DNA of 64,000 nucleotides from Sinorhizobium mexicanum (GTDB lineage: Bacteria; Pseudomonadota; Alphaproteobacteria; Rhizobiales; Rhizobiaceae): the NCBI RefSeq assembly GCF_013488225.1, contig NZ_CP041238.1, positions 3,311,501-3,375,500 of the forward strand. Direction: 5' to 3'. Of the stretch, positions 46,769-57,889 are shown in pieces. The position numbers and the translations under genes are program-made. Each line of letters starts with the position of its first letter. The stretch's first letter is position 1. The notes beneath the pieces are model-generated. The model was not told the DNA's origin and made no database searches. It saw only the letters and a list, made by a program, of their open reading frames with translations.

Positions 46769-48153
46769 CAGCCGTGCCCTTCCTTGGTGAAGCTGCCGGA
46801 GACAGCCTTGCGTTCGCGCAGGAACGCGGTCGGTTCACGGGATCCAACGAAGCCGCGCGGCTTCAGCACCATGACGACGACCATGGCCAGGCCAAAGATC
46901 AGCATGCGGTAAAGCTCGGGCGTGAAGTTCGGTCCGAAGATTATCTTCAGGAAAGTGAGCTCACGCAGGATTTCGGTACCGCCGATCATGACAATCGCAG
47001 CGACTGCAATGCCGGTCAGCGATCCCATGCCACCAAGAACCACGATTGCAAGAATGACCGCCGATTCGAGGAACACGAAGGATTCCGGCGACACGAAGCC
47101 CTGACGAACCGCGAAGAATGAGCCAGCGAAGCCACCGAACATGGCACCCGTCGCGAAGGCCGTAAGCTTCGTCGTGGTCGTGTTGATGCCAAGCGAGCGG
47201 CAGGCGATCTCGTCCTCGCGAAGTGCCTCCCAGGCGCGGCCGATCGGCATCCGGCGCAACCGGATCGTGACGAAGGCCGTCAGCAAGGCGAGGCCGAGGA
47301 TCAGATAGAACAGGAAGATCTTGTAATAGGCCGAAGAGATCGGCAGCCCCATCAACGCAGCGAAGCCGTCCTTGGAAGCATCGAACTTGATGCCGAACAA
47401 GGTTGCCTTGGCGATGCCGGAGACGCCGAAAGTACCCTTGGTCACCTCGGTCCAGTTGATCAGCACGAGACGGATGATTTCGCCGAAGGCGAGCGTCACG
47501 ATCGCCAGGTAATCACCGCGAAGGCGCAGGACCGGAAACCCGAGGATCACGCCCCAGCAGGCGGCGAGAAGACCGGCAACCGGCAAGAGCACCCAGAAGG
47601 ACAAGCCGAAATAGCTGGAAAGCAGCGCATAGGAATAGGCACCGACCGCGTAGAAGGCGACGTAGCCGAGGTCGAGCAGTCCGGCGAGGCCGACGACGAT
47701 GTTAAGGCCCCAGGCGAGCATCACGTAGATCAGGATCTGGACGCCGAAATTGTCCACCCATTTCAGCGACCCCTGGACACCGGTAAGCGCCAAGATGACC
47801 GGCGGATAGAGGATGAGTGCCACGATCGCGATCTTGGAGAAGTTGCGGCTGAAAAAGCCCTCCTCCTTCACGACCTCGGGGGCAGCCGCCTTCGCCGCCT
47901 TTCTCTGCGCAAGCCAGGGCTGGGCGTAGGCGACCATAACGAAGCGACCAACCATGGCGATGATCACGAAAGTCGCCAGCAGACCCCAGCGCTGGGTGAG
48001 GATCAGCTCGTTGCGGATGTTCTGGTCGGTCTTGAGGCCGACGAAGAGCACGAACAGGCCGAGGGTGACGAGGCCCGCGAAGACAGCCTCGCGCAGGGCC
48101 CGCGCCGTCACCTCAGTGCCGGCGCTTGCAGTAGTAGATGCAATGTTTGCCAT
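46768..48153 (-). CDS. livM: Branched-chain amino acid ABC transporter permease LivM
   Basis: 461 residues. An N-terminal extension with two or three extra membrane segments (about 20-70 and 100-125) precedes the LivM core, as in E. coli LivM. Core signatures: [21 protein letters not shown] and the coupling loop [19 protein letters not shown]. Inner-membrane half-channel with LivH; 4 bp between livH stop and its start. Confidence 0.95.
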   Translation of the reverse strand: MANIASTTASAGTEVTARALREAVFAGLVTLGLFVLFVGLKTDQNIRNELILTQRWGLLATFVIIAMVGRFVMVAYAQPWLAQRKAAKAAAPEVVKEEGFFSRNFSKIAIVALILYPPVILALTGVQGSLKWVDNFGVQILIYVMLAWGLNIVVGLAGLLDLGYVAFYAVGAYSYALLSSYFGLSFWVLLPVAGLLAACWGVILGFPVLRLRGDYLAIVTLAFGEIIRLVLINWTEVTKGTFGVSGIAKATLFGIKFDASKDGFAALMGLPISSAYYKIFLFYLILGLALLTAFVTIRLRRMPIGRAWEALREDEIACRSLGINTTTTKLTAFATGAMFGGFAGSFFAVRQGFVSPESFVFLESAVILAIVVLGGMGSLTGIAVAAIVMIGGTEILRELTFLKIIFGPNFTPELYRMLIFGLAMVVVMVLKPRGFVGSREPTAFLRERKAVSGSFTKEGHG

Positions 48154-48157
48154 GGAA

Positions 48158-49063
<906 letters not shown>

Positions 49064-49391
49064 TCTTCCCCTGGACCAGATCCTAGCGGTCCGATCTCTT
49101 GTTATTAGAGCTCATTGGTGAGCGTGCTCTTTGCCCCGATTTCATACCTCTTTCAAACGAAAATGAAAGCTAAAAAATGGTTCTCCTCCAGATTCTTCGG
49201 CGATAGCGGAGATTTGACGCTTTCGAAGCCAGAAAAATCAAAATTTTGGCAGCGTGCGCACGTGAAATGAGCACGTTTGACCGCAAAGCCGCTGGAAATC
49301 GGCAGCAGCAGCGGCGCGCGTCCAACATGCAGTAGTGCGCCGATGCTGCACATGGACAACATCCGAACGGCCGCCGCAACCGCTCGGCTCG
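49064..49391. other. Intergenic region between soxG and livH
   Basis: 328 bp with no supported gene. It should contain the liv promoter. An inverted repeat CTTTCA-N8-TGAAAG lies at 49150-49169, about 87 bp upstream of livH. No clear terminator for soxG was found. Confidence 0.45.
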
Positions 49392-49946
49392 TCACGCGGC
49401 GAACGCGGCCGTCAGGTCGTGTTCGCGCCCCATTGTCATGAGGTCGTCGAAGAGGGATTCGGCAAAGGAGCGCGGAGCGAGCAGTTCGAACACATCTTCC
49501 CCGGTCCGCGCCAGATTGACGGAGATGTGGCCGCAAAGCGCATTCGCACTGGCGCCGGCCACAAAAGCCGTAGGATGCAGGTCGACGCCGATGCCCTTCG
49601 CAAGAATCCGGCGCGTTGACGGGCCGGAAAGCCGGAAAAGGACGTGCGCCTCGCTTTGGTCGACGATGTGGGCCCGGCCGCTGCAAAGAGTGTCGAGGCG
49701 ACGTTGCAGCCCCTCCGGCGTATCGTTTTCGGAGACGGCCAGCCATTCGCCCGGCGCGCTGAACCGCACGGCGAATTCAGTTACGGACGATAACAGCCTT
49801 TCGACCGCGTCCTCCTCGCCGGCGCTGGCAAGTACCATCGCGATTGCCTGCCTATGGCCGATGGCGAGATGATTGGCGCCCGGCGGCCGCGGCGCGCCGC
49901 GCAGCTTCTCATCAAGCGCATGACGGTTGTAGTAATCGCGGATCAT
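49392..49946 (-). CDS. soxG: Sarcosine oxidase gamma subunit
   Basis: 184 residues. Small folate-related (GcvT-like) subunit; recognisable stretches are RAHIVDQSEAHVLFRLSGP and CGHISVNLARTGEDVFELL. Fourth subunit of heterotetrameric sarcosine oxidase, which converts sarcosine and tetrahydrofolate to glycine, 5,10-methylene-THF and H2O2. Last gene of soxBDAG, 11 bp after soxA. Confidence 0.92.
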   Translation of the reverse strand: MIRDYYNRHALDEKLRGAPRPPGANHLAIGHRQAIAMVLASAGEEDAVERLLSSVTEFAVRFSAPGEWLAVSENDTPEGLQRRLDTLCSGRAHIVDQSEAHVLFRLSGPSTRRILAKGIGVDLHPTAFVAGASANALCGHISVNLARTGEDVFELLAPRSFAESLFDDLMTMGREHDLTAAFAA

Positions 49947-49957
49947 CGGCGGTTTCC

Positions 49958-52915
49958 TCAGGCTTTCATTCTGGCATTCTCAGGGTCGACGAAGACCGGA
50001 TCGCAGACCTCGGCGATGACCTCCTGATCGCGCAGCTTGTCCCAGACGACAATCCGTTCGCCGTAACGCTCGCGGCCCGACTTCAGGAAGGCAAGGGCGA
50101 TATGATGACCGAGAACCGGCGAGAAGCAGGCGGAACTGACCCAGCCCTGGTCGTTAAGGCTCGACGGCTTCATGCCTTCACGCAGCAGATGCGCACCGGC
50201 GCGAATGTCCTTCTCCCTGTCCACCGGTTTCAGTCCCACGAGTTGCATCCGGTCTGCGGCCGTCAGCCCATATCGCGACGAGAGATGCTTGCCGACGAAG
50301 TCCGCCTTGTGGGCTGAAACCATGCGGCCCAGCCCGGCATCGTCCGGGGTCACCCGGCCATCGAATTCAGCATGCGTGGGCAGGCCCTTTTCCAGCCGCA
50401 GCACGTTGAGGGCCTCCACTCCATAGGCGCAGATATCGAAGGCGCGGCCAACGTCCATCAGCTGATCGGCAACCGCCACGCCAAATCCCGCCGGAACGGC
50501 CAATTCAAAGGCCAGCTCGCCGGAGAAGGAAATGCGGAAGAGCCGGGCTTTCAGCCCGCCCTTGAGCGTTACCGTTGCGGCGGCGAGGAACGGGAATGCC
50601 GCGTCGGAGATGTCATCCTCGACAAGCTGCTGCAATACGCCGCGCGCCTTCGGCCCGGCGATGGCCATCTGCGCCCACTGGTCGGACACGGAGCAGAAAC
50701 GAACCTTCAGTTCGGGCCAAAGCACCTGCGAGCAATATTCCATGTGGGACATCACGCCGCCCGCCATCGCGGTCGTCGTGGTCACGAGGAAATGCTCCTC
50801 TGCGAGCCGGCTCGCCGTGCCATCATCATAGACGAAACCGTCCTCGCGCAGCATCAGGCCATATCGGGCCTTGCCGACCGGTAGCTTCAGCAAGGCGTTG
50901 CAATAGAGCCGATTGAGAAATTCAGCCGCGTCCGGGCCGAAAAGCTCGATCTTGCCCAGTGTCGAGACGTCGCAAATGCCGACGTTCGTGCGCACGTTCA
51001 GCACCTCGCGATCGACGCTCTCGCGCCAGGTCTTTTCGCCCGCGCGGGGAAACCAGGCGGACCGATACCATTGTCCGGCCTCGACAAACGTCGCCCCATG
51101 TTTCCGCGCCCATTCGTGCAGAGGCGATTTCCGGACGGGCTGGGCGTGTTTGTCGCGCGCCGTCCCGGCAAGCGCGCCGAAAGAAACGGGCGTGTAGAAC
51201 GGGCGAAATGTCGTCACCCCGACATCCGCGGGGCTTACCCCGCGCATGCCGGCAAGAATACCAACGGCGTTGATGTTCGAGAGCTTGCCCTGGTCGGTCG
51301 CCATGCCGCTGGTCGTATAGCGCTTGGCGTGTTCGACATGGCCGAACCCTTCGCGCAGCGCAAGCCCCAGATCCTTCGCGTGCACGTCGTTCTGGAAATC
51401 GACAAAGGCCTTGGACTTTGCCCCGGGCACATACCAAAGCGCGGTGAAGGACGGATCAGCTTCCTCGCCCGTTTGCGGCAGAACGTCCTGAGCGGGCTTG
51501 AACCCCAGGTCGGATGCGATCGCCGACGCCTTGGCGGCGCCATCGCCGATGCAGCCCGCAAGCGTGTAGACGCCGTCCGCTGACCCGGCGATACGCAACC
51601 CGCCGCCGACATCCGGCGCAACGAACGCGCTCAGTTGATCGGACCACACCGGCTTCGCCCCACGCTGGCTCGCCAGGTGAATGATCGGGCTCCAGCCGCC
51701 GGACATGCCGACCGCGTCACACGCAACAAGTTCCTCGAAACCCGACCGCTCGACCACGAGCCCGGAAACCCGCCGGCGTCCTCTGGTATCGACGACGGAG
51801 GCCGAGCGGATCACGCGCGTGCCTTCCGGCGCGGCGTCTTCTGCCGCTGCACGACTGTCGATGATTGCCGCTATGGCGATACCCTTGGCGTGGAGGTCGC
51901 GGGCAGCCTGATACCCGGCGCTGCCGTTGGTAAAGATCGCAACCGATCTGCCGGCTGCCACGCCGTAGCGGTTCGCATAGGTCCTGAGCGCCCCGGCCAT
52001 CATCAAGCCCGGCCGATCATTGCCGCCGAAGACCAGCGGACGCTCCTCGGCACCGGTCGCAAGAAGCGCCCGCCGCGCGACGATGCGCCAGACCCGCTCC
52101 GCCGGCAGCTTGGCCAGAGGCTCCGCCACATGCTTCTGAACCCGTTCGACGGCGCCGAAGACATTGTCGTCGTACCAGCCGAAGACCGTCGTCCGCGGCA
52201 ACAAAGTGACATTCGGCAGCGCCTGTAACTCCGCGACGACACGATCGGCGAAGACATAGGCGGGCGCTCCATCGATCGGCTGCGTTTCCGAAAGAAGCGA
52301 CCCGCCCAGGCGGAAATCCTCGTCGGCGAGAATGACACGAAGCCCGGAGCGTGCCGCCGTCAGCGCCGCCGTCAGTCCGGTCGGGCCGCCACCGACGACG
52401 AGCAGATCACAGTGCGCCCAGGATTTCTCATAGGTTTCCGGATCCCGTTCGAGCACGGTGCGTCCGAGGCCGGCAGCACGGCGGATCAGCGGTTCGTAGA
52501 GCTTTTCCCAGAATTGCGCCGGCCACATGAAGGTCTTGTAGTAGAAGCCCGCACCCAGAAACCGCGAGAAAAGATCGGTGATCGCGCCGATATCGAAGCC
52601 GAGCGACGGCCAGCGGTTCTGGCTGCGTGCCGTCAGTCCGGCATAAAGCTCCGCAACAGTCGCCTTCGTGTTCGGATCACTGCGCGCGCCGGAACCGATC
52701 GTGACAAGCGCATTCGGTTCCGACGTTCCCGCGCTCACGATGCCGCGCGGCCGGTGATACTTGAAGCTGCGGCCGACGAGCAGCTGGTCGTTGGCAAGGA
52801 GCGCCGAGGCCAGCGTGTCGCCGGCAAAACCGCGCAAGGGGCGGCCGTCGAAACTGAAACTCAGCGAACGGCTGCGATCGACCAGTCCTCCGGCCGTCAG
52901 GCGATAGGCGGTCAT
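49958..52915 (-). CDS. soxA: Sarcosine oxidase alpha subunit
   Basis: 985 residues, the normal size. N-terminal 2Fe-2S-like fold region (LSFSFDGRPLRGFAGDTLAS), NAD/FAD-binding Rossmann motif LLVVGGGPTGLTAALTAARSG (given here as LLVVGGGPTGLTAALTA), and a C-terminal GcvT-like folate domain (about 600-985; LPVGKARYGLMLREDGF). Holds the NAD site and the folate site of the complex. Overlaps soxD by 4 bp. Confidence 0.96.
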   Translation of the reverse strand: MTAYRLTAGGLVDRSRSLSFSFDGRPLRGFAGDTLASALLANDQLLVGRSFKYHRPRGIVSAGTSEPNALVTIGSGARSDPNTKATVAELYAGLTARSQNRWPSLGFDIGAITDLFSRFLGAGFYYKTFMWPAQFWEKLYEPLIRRAAGLGRTVLERDPETYEKSWAHCDLLVVGGGPTGLTAALTAARSGLRVILADEDFRLGGSLLSETQPIDGAPAYVFADRVVAELQALPNVTLLPRTTVFGWYDDNVFGAVERVQKHVAEPLAKLPAERVWRIVARRALLATGAEERPLVFGGNDRPGLMMAGALRTYANRYGVAAGRSVAIFTNGSAGYQAARDLHAKGIAIAAIIDSRAAAEDAAPEGTRVIRSASVVDTRGRRRVSGLVVERSGFEELVACDAVGMSGGWSPIIHLASQRGAKPVWSDQLSAFVAPDVGGGLRIAGSADGVYTLAGCIGDGAAKASAIASDLGFKPAQDVLPQTGEEADPSFTALWYVPGAKSKAFVDFQNDVHAKDLGLALREGFGHVEHAKRYTTSGMATDQGKLSNINAVGILAGMRGVSPADVGVTTFRPFYTPVSFGALAGTARDKHAQPVRKSPLHEWARKHGATFVEAGQWYRSAWFPRAGEKTWRESVDREVLNVRTNVGICDVSTLGKIELFGPDAAEFLNRLYCNALLKLPVGKARYGLMLREDGFVYDDGTASRLAEEHFLVTTTTAMAGGVMSHMEYCSQVLWPELKVRFCSVSDQWAQMAIAGPKARGVLQQLVEDDISDAAFPFLAAATVTLKGGLKARLFRISFSGELAFELAVPAGFGVAVADQLMDVGRAFDICAYGVEALNVLRLEKGLPTHAEFDGRVTPDDAGLGRMVSAHKADFVGKHLSSRYGLTAADRMQLVGLKPVDREKDIRAGAHLLREGMKPSSLNDQGWVSSACFSPVLGHHIALAFLKSGRERYGERIVVWDKLRDQEVIAEVCDPVFVDPENARMKA

Positions 52916-53190
52916 CGGCCGTTCTCCCTGGCGAAGGCAGCGCCATCAGTCACGGAATGGACCTCATGGGTAAACGTGTCGCGTTCGATCACCAGGAAAC
53001 GGCGGCAGCCCGCCACGTGCTGCCAGTGTTCGAGCGTGCGCCCCCGCGGATTGGCGCGCACGTAGACATAATCGTGCCAGGCCTCGTCCGATGCGGTTGG
53101 CGCCGGGCGAATGAGGGACGCGTCGCCGCGAATTGTAAACTCTTCCTTCGGGCGGACCCCGCAATGGGGACAGGTGATCAGGCTTGCCAT
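52912..53190 (-). CDS. soxD: Sarcosine oxidase delta subunit
   Basis: 92 residues from the ATG at 53190. Zinc-binding N-terminus LITCPHCGVRPKEEFT and, further on, WQHVAGCRRFLVIERDTFTH. Small zinc protein of the heterotetramer. The upstream open frame (to 53718) overlaps soxB in another frame and is not real. 77 bp separate it from soxB. Confidence 0.93.
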   Translation of the reverse strand: MASLITCPHCGVRPKEEFTIRGDASLIRPAPTASDEAWHDYVYVRANPRGRTLEHWQHVAGCRRFLVIERDTFTHEVHSVTDGAAFARENGR

Positions 53191-53267
53191 CGTCTTGTCC
53201 TTGGACCCGGGCGGGTCCATTTGGTTCGAAAATGCGACCGCGTGGAATGGGCGGTTCGTCGCTTCTA

Positions 53268-54518
53268 TCAGTGAAGATTGGGTTGAGGACCGGCACCAGC
53301 CTCGTCTACCGCATAGCCACGGGCAAAGCGGTCGAGCCTCAGGGCGCGCGCGACCGGGTGCGTGTCGTTCTTGGCAATCAGGTGAGCGAAGCAGTAGCCC
53401 GATGCGGGCGTGGCCTTGAAACCGCCGTAGCACCAGCCGCAGTTCAGATAGAGATTGTCGATCGGCGTGCGGTCGATGATCGGCGATCCATCCATGCTCA
53501 TGTCCATGACCCCGGCCCAGGAGCGCAGCACCCGGACGCGCGAGAGACCGGGGATCATCGTCACCCCCTCCTCCATCACATGCTCGGCAGTCGCGAGGTT
53601 TCCGCGCTGGGCGTAGGAGGTGTAGCCGTCGATCTCCGCCCCGAAAACAAGGCCGCCCTTGTCGGATTGCGAGATATAGAAATGTCCGCCGCCATAGACG
53701 ATCACATGGTCGATGCAAGGTTTCAGCCCTTCGGTCACGAAGGCCTGAAGCACATGGCTCTCGATCGGCAGCTTCAGATCCGCCATCTCACCAACGCGAG
53801 ACGTGTTGCCCGCAGCCGCCAGTGCGAGCTTGTTGCAGCCGATGAAGCCCTTGGTCGTCTCGACTCCGGTGACGACGCCGTTCTCGCGGCGGATGGCGGT
53901 TACCTCGCAATGTTCGATGATGTCGACCCCGTGGCGGTCGGCGCCGCGCGCATAACCCCAGGCGACCGCGTCGTGCCGGGCGGTGCCGGCGCGGCGCTGC
54001 AGGAGCCCGCCGAGGATCGGATAGCGGGCGTGGTCATAATTGAGGAAGGGGATCATCTTCTTCAGCTGGTCGCGCTCGATCAGCTCTGCCGCCACGCCTT
54101 CCATCCACATGGCATTGCCGCGCCGGATGTAAGCGTCGCGTTGGCCGTCGCTGTGGTAGAGCATGATCACGCCGCGCTGCGACAGCATCACATTATAGTT
54201 CAGCTCCCGCTCCAGCCCCTCCCAGAGCTTCATCGAAAATTCGTAGAACGGCTCGTTGCCCGGCAGCATGTAGTTGGAACGCACGATCGTCGTGTTGCGC
54301 CCGACATTCCCAGAGCCAAGATAGCCCTTCTCCAGCACGGCGACGTTTTTGACGCCGAATTCCTTGGTGAGATAGTAGGCTGTAGCGAGACCATGACCGC
54401 CGCCGCCGACGATGATCACGTCATAATGCGACTTCGGCTCGGCCTGTCGCCATTGCGGCTTCCATTTCAGATTTCCGGAGAGGGCGTTCTTGACGATCGA
54501 GAATGCGGAATAGCGCAT
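53268..54518 (-). CDS. soxB: Sarcosine oxidase beta subunit
   Basis: 416 residues from the ATG at 54518 (MRYSAFSIVKNALSGN), the conserved start. FAD motif DVIIVGGGGHGLATAYYL; the covalent-flavin region follows with HxxG-type GCNKLALAAAGNTSRVGEM. Site of sarcosine oxidation and FAD/FMN binding. First gene of soxBDAG; the promoter must lie in the 226 bp toward cysQ. Confidence 0.95.
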   Translation of the reverse strand: MRYSAFSIVKNALSGNLKWKPQWRQAEPKSHYDVIIVGGGGHGLATAYYLTKEFGVKNVAVLEKGYLGSGNVGRNTTIVRSNYMLPGNEPFYEFSMKLWEGLERELNYNVMLSQRGVIMLYHSDGQRDAYIRRGNAMWMEGVAAELIERDQLKKMIPFLNYDHARYPILGGLLQRRAGTARHDAVAWGYARGADRHGVDIIEHCEVTAIRRENGVVTGVETTKGFIGCNKLALAAAGNTSRVGEMADLKLPIESHVLQAFVTEGLKPCIDHVIVYGGGHFYISQSDKGGLVFGAEIDGYTSYAQRGNLATAEHVMEEGVTMIPGLSRVRVLRSWAGVMDMSMDGSPIIDRTPIDNLYLNCGWCYGGFKATPASGYCFAHLIAKNDTHPVARALRLDRFARGYAVDEAGAGPQPNLH

Positions 54519-54744
54519 GAAGGCATCCAGTTCATTTGCGCGGCCACCTTTGCATAAGCAAAGCGCAACGCAAAGATGCAAGGCGCCTTGCGGCTGCAAA
54601 ATGCCGCGATGACATATCTTTCCGCGGCAACTCCGGGAGCTTCGGCAATTGCGGCAAAGAGGCAGATTTGAGTATGAAGGAAGGCTATCGGCATTCCGCC
54701 GTCTCGTGCGAATCGGCGCGCTGGCGCGAAAAAGAAGAGTGACA

Positions 54745-55521
54745 ATGCTGGAAACACTGGAAAGATCGGCGGTCGCAGCCGGAAGGGCGATCCTGGACAT
54801 TTACAACGCCGGCCCGGCCGTCAGCTACAAAGCCGATACTTCACCCGTTACCGACGCCGACCACAGCGCCGAACGGATAATCCTCGCCGATCTCGCGGCG
54901 AGCTTTCCCGACATTCCGGTGATCGCCGAGGAAGCCGCGGCCGCCGGGCACGTCCCCGATATTTCCGGAAAATCGTTCTTCCTCGTCGATCCCCTCGACG
55001 GCACCAAGGAATTCGTCGGCCGCAGCAGCGATTTCACCGTCAACATCGCGTTGATCGAGGACGGCGCGCCGGTCGCCGGCGTGGTCTATGCCCCCGCGCT
55101 CGGCATCCTCTATTCGGCAAGTGCCGGCAAGGCGAGGAAGGCCCTGATCGAGGACGATCGCGTTGCCGGTGATCACGTGACCATCGGCTGCCGCATCTGC
55201 GGCGACCGGCCGGTGGCCTTGACCAGTCGTTGGCACAACAGCGCCGAAACGGTCGCCTATCTCGCGGATCACGGCATTACCGACTATGAGGCGGTCGGTT
55301 CGTCGTTGAAATTTTGCCTGCTGGCCGAAGGGCTTGCCGACATCTACCCGCGCTTCAGCCGTACCATGGAATGGGACACGGCAGCCGGCGACGCTATCCT
55401 GCGCGCGGCCGGCGGCGAGACGCTGACCATGGAAGGAACGCCTCTCACTTACGGCAAGCGCAACCAGCGCCACGACAGCGATTTTGCCAATCCCTGGTTC
55501 GTCGCCCGCGGCAAGCCCTGA
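54745..55521 (+). CDS. cysQ: 3'(2'),5'-bisphosphate nucleotidase CysQ
   Basis: 258 residues from the ATG at 54745. Inositol monophosphatase superfamily: metal motifs PVIAEEAA, FFLVDPLDGTKEFVGRSSDF and WDTAAGDAILRAAGG. Removes 3'-phosphate from PAP/PAPS made in sulfate assimilation or sulfation. Divergent from soxB. Could also act as an inositol-phosphate phosphatase, but the LDGTKEFV form favours CysQ. Confidence 0.92.
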   Translation: MLETLERSAVAAGRAILDIYNAGPAVSYKADTSPVTDADHSAERIILADLAASFPDIPVIAEEAAAAGHVPDISGKSFFLVDPLDGTKEFVGRSSDFTVNIALIEDGAPVAGVVYAPALGILYSASAGKARKALIEDDRVAGDHVTIGCRICGDRPVALTSRWHNSAETVAYLADHGITDYEAVGSSLKFCLLAEGLADIYPRFSRTMEWDTAAGDAILRAAGGETLTMEGTPLTYGKRNQRHDSDFANPWFVARGKP

Positions 55522-55529
55522 CGTCGTGG

Positions 55530-55916
55530 TCAACGATCGCGCTGACCGTGTGCGGCGGCAATAAGGCTGCCGATCGTCATCTCGTTGAAGGGTTTGTCGA
55601 TCCTCGGAACATCGCGCAGATGCTCCGGCGAAGGAAAAGATTCGCCGTATCCGCTGGTAAACCCGACCATGATGCCGCGCGCGATCATGGCATCGGCAAT
55701 GATGAAGCTCGTATCGCTATCGAGATTGACGTCGATGAGAGCAAAATCGATGGCGTGAGCGGCGACGATTTCCATAGCCTGCTCGGCATTCGTGGCGACG
55801 TGAACTTCTGCCACTCCCAGAGATGTAAGGATTTCCTCGGCGTCCATCGCAATGATGAAATTGTCGTCCAAAACGAGAACCGTCTTGATTGTCGGCGGAA
55901 TTTCGTTGCTTTGCAC
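55530..55916 (-). CDS. Single-domain response regulator receiver
   Basis: 128 residues, receiver only. Acidic pair in VLVLDDNFIIAMDAE, phosphoacceptor in FALIDVNLDSD, switch residue in GFTSGYGES and Lys in RIDKPF. The GFTSGYG segment is reminiscent of the FATGY motif of FAT GUY receivers that act in the general stress response. No histidine kinase gene is adjacent; cysQ ends 8 bp away on the opposite strand. Acts presumably as a phosphate shuttle or inhibitor. Confidence 0.87.
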   Translation of the reverse strand: MQSNEIPPTIKTVLVLDDNFIIAMDAEEILTSLGVAEVHVATNAEQAMEIVAAHAIDFALIDVNLDSDTSFIIADAMIARGIMVGFTSGYGESFPSPEHLRDVPRIDKPFNEMTIGSLIAAAHGQRDR

Positions 55917-56026
55917 TCCCGATGCCCTTTCAGAACCCTGCCCCGCAAACCGAGGCTTGATCCTCGAACATCCAAACTAGGTCGTAAAGAGTGTCCTGGC
56001 ATTTAAAATTGACATGTGACGGCACA

Positions 56027-56782
56027 TCAGATGAATGGCCGCTTGTTCTCGCTGATGCCGCCCCACTCGGCAATCGCAAGCAGCCCATCGACATCGCGCA
56101 CGTTGCATCCCCCGTCCACCCACCGAATGAGCCCGCGGTCGGCAAGCTTCTTCAGGGTCTTGTTGGTGTGGACAACCGAAAGGCCAAGCGTGTCGGCGAC
56201 ATGCTGCTGGCGGATCGGGATCGCGACGCGATTGCCGCGAAACAGCTCTAATGCTTTTGCCCGCTGGTAAAGAAACGCAAGTAGATAGGCGGCCCTCTCA
56301 AGCGCCGAACGCCGGCCAATGCTCAGGAGATGCTCGTCAAGCATGCGTTCCTCCCGGGCGGCAATCCAGGTCAGATCATAAGCAAGGTCGGGGTGTCTGG
56401 TATAAAGCTGATTGAGCCTGTCCCGTTCGAAGACGCAGAGAGTAACCGGAGAAAGCGCCTCGATCGAATGCTGCATTTCTCCCATCAGGCTGCCTTGAAG
56501 TCCGACAATATCTCCAGGCATTACGTAGTTCAGGATCTGACGCCGGCCGTCGTCGAGCATCTTGTATCGAAAACCCCAACCGGCAAGCACGGTGAAGAGG
56601 TGAGCGCTGTGCATACCTTCAAGGATTATCGTCGCGCCGCTATCGACTGCCAACTCGCCCGTCTTGAAATCCGAAACGAAAGCCAGTTCCTCGGCTGCGA
56701 AATCGCGAAAGACCGCGAGTTGGCGAAGGGGACAATTTTCGCACGGCGTGCGTTTGCTGTTCTTGCTCGTTTGGCTTGCCAT
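56027..56782 (-). CDS. Crp/Fnr-family regulator
   Basis: 251 residues from the ATG at 56782 (MASQTSKNSKRTPCENC). Effector barrel (ILEGMHSAHLFTVLAGWGF, MPGDIVGLQGSL) and winged helix (IPIRQQHVADTLGLSVVHTNKTL). There is a CxxC near the N-terminus and a further Cys in VTLCVFERD, but not the four-cysteine pattern of Fnr, so an oxygen-labile 4Fe-4S cluster is unlikely. Cysteines could still sense redox. Related to many rhizobial Crp/Fnr paralogues of unknown signal. Confidence 0.85.
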   Translation of the reverse strand: MASQTSKNSKRTPCENCPLRQLAVFRDFAAEELAFVSDFKTGELAVDSGATIILEGMHSAHLFTVLAGWGFRYKMLDDGRRQILNYVMPGDIVGLQGSLMGEMQHSIEALSPVTLCVFERDRLNQLYTRHPDLAYDLTWIAAREERMLDEHLLSIGRRSALERAAYLLAFLYQRAKALELFRGNRVAIPIRQQHVADTLGLSVVHTNKTLKKLADRGLIRWVDGGCNVRDVDGLLAIAEWGGISENKRPFI

Positions 56783-56990
56783 GAACCATCTCGTGGCCGG
56801 GGCGTGCGGAGGAACCTGCCCATAAAACCCCGTACATAGAACTAGCGCTCGCGCGCTCCTGGGCAAGGTTGTCGGAAAGCAATGACATTTCAGACGTTTC
56901 GCAAACCGGTCGCCGGTGATTGCGATGGACTTGGCGCCGCCGCCGCTCTATCTCTTTCGGAACTTTCCGCCGTCAACGGGGATCCACACC

Positions 56991-57848
56991 ATGTCCTACG
57001 CCGCCATCGCAAAAAATAACGTTGCTGTCATCACCGGAGCTGCCTCCGGCATCGGGCTTGCCGCGGCCAAGCGCTTCGCCGGCCTCGGGCTGAAGGTTGT
57101 CCTTGCCGACCTGCCCGGCGAACGCTTGCAGGCGGCTGCGGCCGAGGTGGCAAGGATTGCCACGGACGGCGCGAGCGATGTCGCCGCAATCGCCACGGAC
57201 GTCTCCCGCCCCAATGATCTCGTGGCGCTGGCGCGTTCGGCGAGCGAGCGGTTCGGCCACGTGCATGTGCTGATGAACAATGCCGGCATCCAGCCGGGCA
57301 GCTCGATGTTTGGCCCACTGGAGAACTGGGAAGCCGTGATTGCAGTCAATCTCTGGGGCGTGATCAACGGCTCGCGGATTTTCGCGCCCGCCATGATCGC
57401 CCATGGCGAGCCGGGGCTCATCATCAATACCGGATCGAAACAAGGTATCACCACCCCGCCCGGCGATCCGGCGTACAATGTCTCGAAGGCCGGGGTGAAG
57501 GCCTTCACCGAGGCGCTGCAGCATGAATTGCGCAATACCGAAGGCTGCAAGGTCGCCGCGCATCTCTTGATCCCCGGCTTCGTCTACACGTCGCTGACCG
57601 CCCACGGACGAACGGAAAAGCCGGCGGGCGCATGGACCCCGGATGAGACCGTGGACTTCATGATGGAAACCCTCGAGCGCGGCGACTTTTACATCCTCTG
57701 CCCGGACAACGAGGTCGACCGCGCGACGGACGAGAAGCGCATCCTGTGGGCCGCAGGCGACATCGTCGAGAACCGGCCGCCGCTTTCGCGCTGGCATCCG
57801 GACCATGGCGAAGCCTTCAAGGCCTTCCTCGCCGGCAAAAAAGGCTGA
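56991..57848 (+). CDS. Short-chain dehydrogenase/reductase
   Basis: 285 residues from the ATG at 56991. Cofactor motif AVITGAASGIGLAAAKRF, MNNAGI, and active-site YxxxK in GDPAYNVSKAGVKAFTEAL; the catalytic Ser is in IINTGSKQG. NAD(P)-dependent oxidoreductase of unknown substrate. It is 41 bp upstream of the dioxygenase-esterase fusion gene, suggesting joint work on a carbonyl or quinone compound. Confidence 0.9.
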   Translation: MSYAAIAKNNVAVITGAASGIGLAAAKRFAGLGLKVVLADLPGERLQAAAAEVARIATDGASDVAAIATDVSRPNDLVALARSASERFGHVHVLMNNAGIQPGSSMFGPLENWEAVIAVNLWGVINGSRIFAPAMIAHGEPGLIINTGSKQGITTPPGDPAYNVSKAGVKAFTEALQHELRNTEGCKVAAHLLIPGFVYTSLTAHGRTEKPAGAWTPDETVDFMMETLERGDFYILCPDNEVDRATDEKRILWAAGDIVENRPPLSRWHPDHGEAFKAFLAGKKG

Positions 57849-57889
57849 GGGATCCACGGACGTGCGCAGGCCCCTGAGGCGGCCTTGAC

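Noticed and set aside
49153..49746. 197-codon minus-strand frame running from soxG into the intergenic region
   Set aside because: Out of frame with soxG; Arg/Ala-rich shadow with no start signal.
52912..53718. Longer version of soxD
   Set aside because: The conserved delta subunit begins MASLITCPHC at 53190; the rest overlaps soxB.
56027..56782. Assignment of the second Crp/Fnr protein as oxygen-sensing FnrL
   Set aside because: Only a CxxC and one further Cys are present; the four-cysteine pattern for an oxygen-labile cluster is missing.
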